64,000 bases of DNA from Hygrophila difformis (taxonomy: Eukaryota; Streptophyta; Magnoliopsida; Lamiales; Acanthaceae): positions 33,794,403 to 33,858,402 of the forward strand of contig JAOANR010000011.1 in assembly GCA_030278955.1 (NCBI GenBank), in the 5' to 3' direction. The notes below the pieces were generated by a model, which saw nothing but the letters and a program-made list of their open reading frames with translations, searched no databases and was not told the origin of the DNA. Positions 45,900-56,700 of this stretch are shown here, in pieces. The translations under genes were made by a program, and so were the position numbers. Each line of letters starts with the position of its first letter. Within the stretch, counting starts at the first letter, position 1.

Positions 45900-46632
45900 A
45901 TGAAGTTCTTCAACTGGGTTATGCGGAAGAATTAGTGCAAGACGAAACCCAGGACAGAACCCGAGTAGAGCACGAGAATCCACACCGTGGGCCAAGACGA
46001 TGTTACAACCATTAAATCCATATGGCATAACACTGAACCTCGGTGTTATCGACTTCCGAAACATCGAAGATCTGATCGACGAATGGGTAGCTTCAATGAA
46101 GATTGCAGCAACCACTCTGGTTCTCGATAAAGAAAACTTTGTCAGATTAATAAAGCTAAGTCTCGAAGGATCGGCAAAGTTAGGCTGGAAAAACTCCACG
46201 GCGGCTCTAACGGAGCAAATACTTGAAGGAGAATCCAAAAGCACAATCTGCGAAAGATTTGGTCTCTTATTCAAAACCCATTTTGTAGGAGATGGTTATT
46301 TTGAAGAACAGAGAACCGAAAAAATCAAAGTCTATACGCAAGCACTGTTGGGTATGGAATTAAGAAGTATTTGCGCAGTAGACGAATATATCTACTGGTT
46401 TCGTAAATACTATTTTCGGAGTAAGATGACAGCTGAAGTAGCATGTCCCATGTTCTTTGCAAAGATCTGCAGCCCATGGAGAGAGATGTTGATCCAATCG
46501 TACACGGTACCCCCTGGTACAGTGGACTCAATAGCCCGGAGAATGTCCTTCTTAAAGGATAAGCTCAGAGAATGGTGTCAACAGGCAGTAGCCCAAAAGA
46601 ACATCAAGAGACTAAGAGGTAAGTGCAGGTGA
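45900..46632 (+). pseudogene. Viral coat-protein region
   Basis: Open from 46000 (first ATG) to 46632, and upstream in the same frame to about 45900. Features shared with caulimovirid coat proteins include LGVIDFRNIEDLIDEWVAS near the start and IDEWVA/TTLVLDKENFVRL, VDEYIYWFRKYYFRSKMTAE and FFAKICSPWREM in the middle. A Lys/Arg-rich C-terminus (KNIKRLRGKCR) follows. The usual CCHC knuckle at the end is not visible, so it is lost or out of frame. The start is displaced by a frameshift from the coiled-coil ORF. Confidence 0.65.
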
Positions 46633-46645
46633 GTTTGCAATTCCT

Positions 46646-47599
46646 ATGGAACTTACATGTAATGTTGTGGATATGCAATTAATTCCTAAAGAAGAAATTC
46701 TTGAGGAATTAAGCAGAATGAAGGAGGAAATCGCCATTACTATGAAATGGATCCACATAGGAGCCATCAAAGTAGTAATTAAGGCAACCTTCAAAGAAGG
46801 CATTGATTCTGAATTACATCTATCAGTCACTGATAGAAGAATCAATAACCTTAGAGATTGTCTTCTTGGGACTATGGTAGGAAATTTATATGCTGGGAAG
46901 TTAATGTTTGACATACATCCCAGAATTTCCTATAACTTAGTTGACCAAGATTTTAGTAGAGTTCTAACCCTTCATCAGGATTTTAAAAGAAAAGATCCGA
47001 TGAAAGAATGAAGCAGGCCATATTCTATAACCTATAGAATCTCTTATGCACTTTCCAATAGTCATCATTCTGACTTATTTCTCAGGAAAGAATATATAGA
47101 AATTCCTAGAATTTTCAAGGAATTTACTAAAGTCATGACTCCAAATCCTACCCAGATTCCAAGGTTAGGAGGAGTAGACATACAGATAAGAGATCACCCA
47201 ATTCTAGACAGATCAACGAGTGCTAGAATTGAGTACGCAAGCCGTATGTCTTTTTCGGAAGACAGAATTATGGCATATAAAGGGAAGGAGTTCATCAAAG
47301 ATCTAACTCCTCAATCCATTGGGGTAGATAATATAAAGATTAAATGCCCTGAAGGATGGAAAGAAATACGAGTAATATTTGACATCACTGAAAAGATTAA
47401 CCGTTTTCCATGTGATGACTTATATTACTTGCAGCAGCCATCAATTGGAACCTATGAAGGAACAATTGAAATTGCAGGACATGAGATCAGAGTCGTAGGC
47501 ACCGCCGGAAAAGACATTGGGGTTATGATTCTGGGATTAAGTTTTCTCGAAAATCATAAACCATGGGTAAGAAAGGATAATGGTATAGATTTAATCTGA
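46646..47599 (+). pseudogene. Viral cell-to-cell movement protein (30K superfamily)
   Basis: One frame from 46646 to 47599 interrupted only by a TGA at 47009-47011. The N-terminal half has HIGAIKVVIKATFKEGID, then VTDRRINNLRDCLLGTMVGN and GKLMFDIHPRISYNL, which are typical of caulimovirid movement proteins. After the stop the frame resumes in step with the same family (SITYRISYALSNSHHS). The protein would coat plasmodesmata and move virus between cells. It is separated from the coat ORF by a few bases and from pol by 22 bases, as in a compact viral genome. Confidence 0.82.
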
Positions 47600-47621
47600 A
47601 GGGTCACACCATCAGAATTAA

Positions 47622-49683
47622 ATGACAAGTCCATTTTCCATTTATATCTCAGTAGGTATAATATATGAACAATATAAGTCAGAATATTTTGCAGCTTATA
47701 TTGATTCAGGATCAGGTATTTGCACGGCAAAACCAGTAGTTTTCCCTAGCGAAGCTATGGAATCATTACCCATTATTGCAGGAAGAGATTTTTCCCAAAA
47801 AATCTTAGTACTAAATAAGGGTATTCGACAGGCCAATATCATGATTGGAGGAGCATTTGGTATACCTTGGTATAAGGTAAAAACGCCTCCTATTTACTTT
47901 CATGATACAGGAGCAGATATTTTGTTAGGGAATAATTTCATACAATCCTTTACAAAATATGTTCAAGATAACAAAAGAAATTTGTTAATATTTACCACAA
48001 GTTGTGGAAATGAGATACAGGTGTTGCGCAAAGAAAAGGCATTCAACAAGTTAATGCCTATATTATTTCGCAGCAAACGTGGTGATAATGATGCCAAACT
48101 AACCCATCAAAAAATGCAGGATAAAAGAAAGTTTGGTAAGGCTTTGTTGTCTTTTAGACAGCAAGGATTCAATGAAGCTTCTATTGAGGAAATTATAAAC
48201 CTCAAAGAAGCAATGCAGGAAATGAAGTCATTAAATATAACTTCATTAGACATTGATGGGGAAACTAAATTGTCCCTCGAAAATGTTAAAAGACTTATCC
48301 AGATAAACTTTAACGAGGATCCTCTGGCATGGTGGGATAAAAACAAGATCCAAGCTACTCTACAGGTAAAAGAACAGTATAAATTTGAGTATGTTCGATA
48401 CAAACCCATCTTAATGAATATGCAGGATAAGAAAGATATGCAGCAAATTATCAAGGAGCATATCGATCTTAAACTCATCGAGCCTGGAGTTTCAGCTTAT
48501 AGTAGCCTTGGATTCTTGGTAAGAAACCATGGAGAAATAAAAAGACGTAAACCCAGGTTGGTAATAAACTATCAAGGTATTAATAAAATAATACAGTTTG
48601 ATGGTTATTACATTCCGAGTAGAGAACACTTAATTGATTGCATCAAAGGTGCTAAAGTGTTTTTTAAATTTAATTGTAAATCTGGTTTCTATCAGATTAA
48701 GATGGAGAATGAGTCGAAGAAACTTACAGCATTCTCCACCCCACAAGGGCAATATATTTGGAATGTTATGCCAATGGGGCTTTCCAATACCCCTCAGATA
48801 TTCCATAGAAAGATGGATAATCTATTTAAGGATTATCTAGAGTTCATGTTCGCCTACATAGATGACATTCTGATTGCATCTCGAAATATAAAAGAACATA
48901 TTAAACATCTTGAAATATTTTCAGATGCATGTCACAGGGAAGGTCTTGTTCTCTCTAAGAAAAAGGCTACTATCGCTGCTAATAAAATTGAATTCTTAGG
49001 AGTTTAAATTGATGAAGCAGGGATAGAGTTACAGGAACACATTGTGGAGAAAATCCGCAATTTTCCTGACATATTAAAAGACAAGAAACAACTTCAGAGT
49101 TTCTTGGGAGTTGTAAATTTTGCAGGCATGCTTATAAAAGACCTTGCAAAATATAAAAAGGATTTTAGACCACTCCTGAAAGAGACTGAAAGCTCTAGAT
49201 GGAAATGGGAAGAAATCCATACCAAGAAAATTCGTGAACTAAAGCAAGTCTGCAATAGCTTGCCAAAACTCGCAATACCTCAAGATGAGGATGAGCTGGT
49301 AGTCTACACAGACGCCAATGCTTTTCGATGGGCAGGAGTGCTCATGAGAAAAACAACTACGGGTCAAGAACCCTGTAGATACACAGGAGGGTTGTTCACT
49401 GAACAACAAACCAAACTCTGGCACATCAATGAAAAAGAATTCTTTGCAGGATGGAAAACATTTAAAAAAATGGCCTTTATTCTTACTTGCAAAGAAATTT
49501 CTATTAAAAGTTGATAATACTAATGTTAGAGCTTTTCTAAAAAATAAACTTGAATCAAAAATTGAAAAAGCTCGTATTATCAGATGGCAAGCTGAATGTC
49601 AATATTATACTTATGATATTGATGTTATAAAATCTCATGAAAATGTTCTTGTAGATTTCTTGACGAGAGATGGAAGCATTTGA
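47622..49683 (+). pseudogene. Viral protease / reverse transcriptase / RNase H
   Basis: Opens at 47622. Retropepsin active site YIDSGSGICTAK (about residue 25-36). The RT region runs from about 48400 with VRNHGEIKRRKPRLVINY and FNCKSGFYQIKMENESK, and the catalytic FAYIDDILIASR lies at 48850-48885. A TAA follows EFLGV at 49005-49007 and the same frame then continues (LQSFLGVVNFAGM, VVYTDANAFRWAG of RNase H). A shift at the A7 run near 49465 is needed to read the last part (NVRAFLKNK, RIIRWQAECQYYTYDIDVIK). No integrase. The normal length would be about 680 residues. Its end overlaps the next ORF by 14 bases. Confidence 0.88.
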
Positions 49684-50960
49684 AGCTGATTCCATCATTA
49701 CGAGATTCAGGCACCTCAGAGAAAACCTAGAGGAGCTATCAAAGAATTTTGGACAGCTCGAGATCAATGCACGAGCAGCTGGCCAAATACAACAGAGTGA
49801 TGTGGACATGGTCCGCAACAATATACGAACCTCCTATATAGCAATGACAGCGCTATGGGAAACAGTATTAGAGCCAATCAGGAAGGCGTCAGCCTCTCTG
49901 GTAAACAAAGAGAAATGTGCCCAAAAAGCTAAGGTGGTCACATATGAAGAAGGAGATTCAAGCACTGATTCAAAGGAACCATTGTCGGATACCGACCAAA
50001 ATGTTGAGCAAGTGGAAAGTCACATTTCCGAAAGTTCAAGTCAACCCACTGCCTCTGGGGTAAAAGAGGAAGAAATAACCTTAGGCCAATGACAGGCACC
50101 TCTAAGGTTAATTCAGAAGAGAATGTCATTTCTACAGCCTGGCTGGACTATCAAGGGAAATGGGAACAACTGGTTTCCAAAAAGGGAATTAACCCCAGCA
50201 AGACGGTGATCGAAACATCCGGGAGATACAACAGGGTCTGGATGCTCGAGAGATCAAAGCTAGAAGAGGTTCGAAAGTGGTATGATTTTGGCTCATTAGC
50301 ATCGGTTCATACTACATCACCAGGGTTTCCGGAAATTGAAAAACTTCCGGGATGGATAAGTAGCGCAGTGCACGAATTATGACAGAACAACCCGCACCTG
50401 CAAAGAGGAGATATTCTGGAGCTTAAGTTCATTTCGGCAGCACCAGAAATAGTCGGGAAATGTTCTTATCCGGTCTTTCACTTTATTAAATTACAAAGAC
50501 CTGATATGATTGCCTTCAACAGAGTTAAGTCTATGGATGAGAAGGCACCATTGGTTCTTCAATCAGCGAAGATGAGATCTCCACCAGACGAGCATGGGGA
50601 TTCTGGGTCTGTCTCACAGAGATGGAAAAGGTCAAATATCCATTTAAAATCTTTTCCAATAATTTAAATGGATCATTCCTGGTTAATTCTTTAACAGGGA
50701 AAAGCACGGAGTTTGCGGAAACCTCTTTTGAAAAGAAAAGGTTACTCATCTGGGAAAATAAGTTGCCGGCAACGGAGTCTACCAGAAGAAAGGCATGCAA
50801 CATGATGCATGTTGGGCAATGGGATAATCACATATGCCCATATTGCGTGGAACAGGAAAAACCCCTATTCGGTACAAAGATTAGGGTAACCCAAAAGAAA
50901 GCCGAATCTGGACAAGATAAAGGGAAGAAACGTCCAAAAAACTTTCACAAGTCCAAGTGA
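49670..50960 (+). pseudogene. Viral fourth ORF (position of the transactivator/inclusion protein)
   Basis: Starts ATG 49670 inside the end of pol. It is broken into at least three frames: 49670-50092, 50089-50382, and onward to 50960. The N-terminal part is helical and acidic. The C-terminal part has a basic tail and a CxxC...zinc-like pair (HICPYCVEQEKPL). In tobacco vein clearing virus the last ORF is described as a translational transactivator. That assignment is by position; I see no diagnostic motif. Confidence 0.5.
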
Positions 50961-51119
50961 AAACAGCTGGATGTAAGAGAAAGAGAGGTGTTGGCAAAGA
51001 CCCTACAATAATGGCCGACAAAGTAGAGAGGGGCAGCTGGCAAGGGCATGTGACGAGTTGACAAAGGAGCCCACTAGCAACAATTCTGGCATATAATAAT
51101 GTAGGCTGGAATCCAAGGC

Positions 51120-51200
51120 AAGTGACGTCACTGCGCTCATCACAAGAAATTAGAGTTTGTTTGGAGTCCGTGATTGAAGTCCGCGAACGCCTATAAATAG
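51120..51200 (+). promoter_or_regulatory. Pararetroviral promoter: as-1-like TGACGTCA and TATA box
   Basis: TGACGTCA at 51123-51130 is a TGA/bZIP target as in the as-1 element of 35S-type promoters. ctataaatag at 51191-51200 is a TATA box 60 bp downstream. The placement after the last ORF and before the leader is that of a caulimovirid full-length transcript promoter. Confidence 0.75.
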
Positions 51201-51409
51201 AAGAGATTGAAGCAGATGGAAGGCATCAGAAATCCTCCCAACTCTGCAAAATAATAAGTTGTATTTCCTTTCTGCAAAATTTCCTTTCTGTATTTCTTTT
51301 TCATATGGGGTCAGTCCCCCAGAGTCAAGCATCCTCATATATGAGGAGCTAAGTGTCCGTCTTCTCCATTAGGAGAAAAGTATTTCTGTAATATTTTTAA
51401 TATTTCTTC

Positions 51410-51415
51410 AATAAA
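51410..51415 (+). terminator. Viral poly(A) signal AATAAA
   Basis: aataaa about 210 bp after the TATA box. Caulimovirids place the poly(A) signal inside the terminal redundancy downstream of their own promoter. Confidence 0.6.
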
Positions 51416-51699
51416 AATCCAGGCTTCCTATATCCATAATCTTCCAAAATTAGAATTAAACTTTTGCCCCAAACCTCGCTACGTCCTAAGGTAGGAAACG
51501 AAATAGGACTGTGCTGATTGTTGCTGAAGGAGCCCAGATCTGGTGAACCATTGGCTGCGGTCGTGTGGTTGGAAGGAGTCCGTAAAATCCCAGAGCTCGG
51601 AAGACCCGGCAACAAGGCGGTCAAACCCGAGGTATGAGGTTTTTATTTAATTTTTCTTACGGAAGCATGTTGGGCATTTATTTGATGTATGGATTAATA

Positions 51700-51920
51700 A
51701 AAATCACTATTTAAAGTTTTGGGGCTAAAATGAAATAGTTTGAAAGGTTGGTGGTCAATTTAATATAAAAGAGTGTCAAGAGGAGATTATTTTATACAAA
51801 AAGGACTAAATTGGACATTAAGTCAAAAGGTAGAGGACTAATCGGGTATAAAAATAGATAAATGACTGATTTGGCCAAAAAGGAAAGAAAAATGACTAAT
51901 TGGGCATTTATTCCCCATAA
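51700..51920. repeat. Right flank of the viral insertion, inverted partner of 44929-45130
   Basis: On the minus strand it repeats aattagtcatttt / attagtcctctacc / tttagtccttttt phrases like those of the left flank. It ends just before a poly(T) at 51921. Confidence 0.6.
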
Positions 51921-53650
51921 TTTTTTTTTGAGAGGAATGAGATATTATTATGCTGAAAACCAAGTATCCAGGTACGACCTTCTACAAATGGCTTGCAAGC
52001 GCCACCCATTGAAACCTTCAATAGCAGACTATCACTACAATAATGCGCATGAAATCAAGAGTCTCAACCTAATTAATGATCCAAGCTATACTATTGGGTA
52101 TTCCTGCCCCCATATGCAGGATCCAATTTCTCCCAAAATTTCCAACACGGCACGGCCTATTCATGAACTCGGCACGTCTTTCTCCATATATTTCGGACTG
52201 TCCAGCTTTCAAGCAATCTGGCGAACTAGTGATCTGGCAAAATGGCCATACTCAAAGTCCTGTGTTTCATCCATTACCAGCTTTCACTGATCTCAGCTCC
52301 CTCATTTTCATGTATCACCGTAAGTAGCTGTAACATCGGCATTTAGCGCTTGTCACTAACATCACATTTCCCCCGCAATATTTACATACCAATGCAACCA
52401 CAAAGCCGATCCAGGAGTGATGCTGATGTCAAAACAAAAGGTTAAAGGCTGGGTATTTGGCCAAGAGAAAGTTGAGACACTGTCTGTAGGATGCTCACAC
52501 CAGAAATCGATACAAATAGCTCATCATTGGACACGACCCTATTTTCCAGCACATATTACCTAATCCCATAATCCCAGAAGACCAACGCCCACAAAATCAA
52601 AAGCATTACTCCATACCCTTTTCCTCTTTTCACAGGATAAACGAGGAATTTTTTTTTTTTTTAACACATCCACTTCTCAGCTCTCTTAGATATCCCCAAA
52701 AAACTGTTCAATACCCCAAAAAAACTCCTCTTCACAATTATCTTCTCTTTTCAACTCTTCTTCAATTTCCTTTCTTGTTTTTTTACATCCACTTCACAGG
52801 ATGTTTTTTTTTTTACATTGTTTTTTTTTTTAACTGAGCTACTGAGACAAGAAACCATGAAACCTGAAATCTGCTATCATTTGAACCAACTACCCCCCGG
52901 TTGCACCCTTTTAGAGACACCCCCACCCTCTATACGACCACGCCGTCTCCAAGCATTTCTACTTCCAGTAACAAGTTTATCACTATTGAAAGACTTCCAT
53001 GTGAGCACTAGCAGACAGTCTCAACCTACCCCAAGGTGTGAAGGCAATGTATGGCTATGATGGTGCAGATAGGTTTTAGGACAGGTTTTAAAGGATGGAT
53101 AGAAGGATAGAAAATGTAGCTAAAGGCTCAAGCGTAGAGGTTACAGATGTATATTTTCCAGAGTTGAGACCGCATTGGGTGAAGATATGCAGGATTAATG
53201 ATCATGCTCGTAACAAGTTCTAGAATGCCAAATATCCGCCACTTAACATGTTTAGAATACAATTAGAGGCTCAGATCTCACCAGTTGAGCAAGGCGGGTA
53301 CTTTGTAAATACCAGAATCCTCTTTCCTTTCGGTCGTGTTTTGAAGCAATCATTCTGTCGCCAGGGCTTTCGAGATTCACTTTGTTTCCCCGGGCATCGC
53401 TTTCCGCAGCAGCAACTTCTTATAATAACAATCAGTCACCCTCGACAGCCACCATTTGCATTAGCAAAAGTCCTCACATATCTCCAGCAGCACCAGCAAC
53501 CTGGGGAGAAAAGGAAGACAAAAAACCAAAAAAATCAACATTAGTTAAAACCAACTTCCAATCCCCTACTCCATTCCTGATATGTCAGCTCAATCCCCCT
53601 CTAGCCTTTCCTCTTCGGCCACCCCTCTTTCAGCCAAGATGGCAGCAAGA
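51921..53650. other. Non-coding or unrecognised DNA between virus and LINE
   Basis: Several poly(T) tracts (51921, 52649, 52806, 52821). On the minus strand a short open stretch near 53410-53285 (ESDARGNKVNLESPGDRM) ends at a GT donor-like site. I recognise no protein. It may be part of a dispersed host gene into which the LINE inserted. Confidence 0.3.
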
Positions 53651-53770
53651 TTTTTTTTTTTTTTTCGCTTTACTTCCAAACTTTTTCATTCATCATCATT
53701 GGGATACCAATGTCCATATAACATTCACATATCCCTCAACAGCCACCAGAACATCCTAGACCAACAACAA

Positions 53771-56700
53771 TTAAAGCCATTCTTCGACCCTACCAACCTG
53801 AAGTGCACCTTGTTTAGCCCAATGATCGGCCAAATCATTCCGTTCCCGGAATATGTGTTGAATTCTAACTTCCCCAGCCGCACTCATCACCAACATGATG
53901 TTAGCCATAAGTTTATGTAAGCGCCAAGGCACTGAATTGGGGTCTTTGAGCCAATGAACAATATTAACCGAATCGCATTCGAGAACTATCCGAGGTAGGG
54001 GGAAACCTTGGTCCCGAATGAGAGCGCCACAAATCCTATTTACCGCAGTAAGTTCAGCTGTCGACGAATCCGTGATTCCAATAAAATCTGAAAGAGTGAA
54101 CACCACTTCCCCCTTATCGTCCCTAATGACTCCTCCTATCCCAGCCGGCCCGGGATTCCCGAATGATGATCCGTCCGTGTTAATTTTCCACCACCCGTCA
54201 AGCGGTTTTTCCCACACTAGCCCGGGCCGAGGAACTTTCAATCCTTTACACCCCCAACTAGTCAAGCTGAATGGGAACACTTCTTCTAACCAGGCCTGAT
54301 TGGTGGCACCCGGCCTCTCCTCCATTTTCCACCAAGTTCCAACTCGCCACCTGATCTCTTCTAGTATGTCCTTGCCTCTGAATGTTTTTCCTTTGAAAAT
54401 CAGGTCGTTTCTCCCCTTCCATACCGACCAAACCGTAGCCAGGGTCGTTAACCTCCACACACATAGCAGGCCCTTCCCTGGATTTGAATTAAACCACCAG
54501 GCCGTCAGCTGCATTACATTGCTGGGTATCACCCAGCTAAATCCGAACCAGGCAACAATATTGTACCAAATAGTTCCAATTACCTCACATTTACAGAACA
54601 GATGATCCCCCGACTCTATATCTTTTTCGCAGAGAGGACAATAAGCATTATTTAACTGGATGCAATGTCGAGCAGCAAGGTTTCCACGCACTGGAAGGCC
54701 ATTCTGTAGCATTTTCCAAGTCAGTACCTTCACCTTCATCGGGCACTTAACCTTCCACAAGCACATCCACAGCCATCTATCCTCTCCTGTGCCTACCCTG
54801 ATTGATCGGTTCCAGACCGACCTTGGAGAGTACCTCTCGTTTCCTTCACGGATCCAGCAGACCCTGTCCCTCAAGAACATGTTCGCAGGTTGTCTTTCAA
54901 TTGTGCACTTTAACGTATCCCATACTTCCACCTCCCAATCGAATAGCGGTCTACGCAGTTGAATATCCCATCTCCAATCCACTCCATTCCAATATCCACA
55001 ATCAGCTATCGTCCCATTTTTGCAAGATGCTAGCGCATATATCCTAGGAAACATTTCCCGCAGAATACCCCCGCCATCTATCCACTTGTCAGTCCAGAAT
55101 CGGATCCTACATCCATCCCCCAGCAGTATCTTGAACTGTTCCCCCTGACCCTGTAAGCAGCTATCCCCCCACGCCTTGCAAATATAGCCCCATGTTGATC
55201 TATCGTTAATAGGCGATGGCAATAAAGGATCCGCCCTCCCGTAATATTTGGAATTAATTACGTCTTTCCACAGTGACTCTTCTTGCCCGAATCTCCACCT
55301 CCACTTGACCAAGAGTGCCGAGTTAAAAGTCTGGACTGACCGAAGGTGAAGCCCCCCATCCTCCTTGTGGGCACAAATCCTTTCCCAACAAATCATATGA
55401 ATTCTTTTGCCATCCGCCCACTCGTTCCAAAAGAAACGGCGTTTAAGCTTTTCCAAATAATCAGCAACTGTTTTTGGAACCTTAAATATTGTCATAAAAT
55501 AAGCCGACAAACAATTCATAACCGATTTGATGAGGCATATTCGACCAGCTTGCGAAAGCATTTTCCCCTTCCAACCGGCCAACCTCTTTTCCACCTTAGC
55601 GACAACCGGCCTCCATATTTCAATCCCATTGTTTCTTCCCCCAATGGGAATTCCCAAGTAAGTCATTGGCCACTTCCCAACGCCACAGCCAAGAAGGGCA
55701 GCAACGTCAATCATCTCCACCTCCCCACAGTTTATGCCATAAATTTTGCTCTTGTGATAATTAATCCTGAGGCCTGTAGTCAGTGTAACGCATCGTAATA
55801 TTCTCTTGATTAAGACCACTTGGTTTAGATCACCTTCGCAAAATAATAGCGTATCATCTGCGTATTGTAAATGGGTGATGGTCGGGCCCTCCCTATCAGT
55901 TCTAAGCCCCTCATACAGACCCATCGCAGCCGCATTTGAGATCATCCTGTTAACAATTTCCGCCATCAATATAAATAGATACGGAGACAAAGGGTCACCT
56001 TGTCTCAGTCCTTTATGAAGTTTGAAGAACTTAGTCGGTGATCCATTGATGAGAACAGCAGCAGATGCCTTGGTAACGCACTCCATGATCCACCTCCTCC
56101 ACACTTCCCCAAATCCCATACACTCCAGAACTCGGCTCAAAGCTTCCCACGAAATATTATCGTAAGCCTTGGCAAAATCAAGCTTTATGACATAGCCTTT
56201 ACGCCCAGCGTTCTTTATCGAATGAATCACTTCTGAGGCGACTAGCACCCCGTCCAATATTTGTCTCCCCTTAATAAAAGCCATTTGAGTATCCCCCACC
56301 ACCTTTCCAATCATTTCCTGAAGTCTCCTGGATAGAACTTTAGGAACTAGTTTATACAAACTCCCAACCAAAGATATCGGTCTAAAATCATTAAAATCTG
56401 TTGGCGACTCATTTTTGGGGATCAAAGTTATAAAGGAGCCTCCCACTTCACTAGGAAGCAGACCGTCCTTCTCAAAACGTTTGAAGAGCTCCATGACATC
56501 TCCTCTAATCAATTCCCAGAACTTCTTGAAGAAACCCATATTAAAGTCGTCGGGACCGGGGGCCTTGTTCCCATCGCAACTCCACAGTGCTAATCTCACT
56601 TCCTCTTCTGAAAAACCCCTATCAAGCCAGTTACTATCTTCAACATCTAACCTTCTCATGCCAACATTACCCACCCAGAATATATCATCTTCTCCCCTAC

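Larger units (their letters stand above)
45130..51650 (+). mobile_element. Endogenous pararetrovirus (Caulimoviridae, Solendovirus-like), degenerate
   Basis: About 6.5 kb with, in order, a tRNA-Met primer site, a small coiled-coil ORF, a coat-protein region, a movement protein, a protease/RT/RNase H protein, a fourth ORF, a promoter and a poly(A) signal. There is no integrase and there are no LTRs, so it is not an LTR retrotransposon. Movement protein following coat protein, with a separate pol and a last ORF, is the order known for tobacco vein clearing virus (genus Solendovirus). Most caulimovirids put the movement protein first. The copy is near genome length, linearised within the leader. 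At least five frame breaks or stops make it inactive as it stands. Placement in the genus is by gene order and memory, not by tree. Confidence 0.82.
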
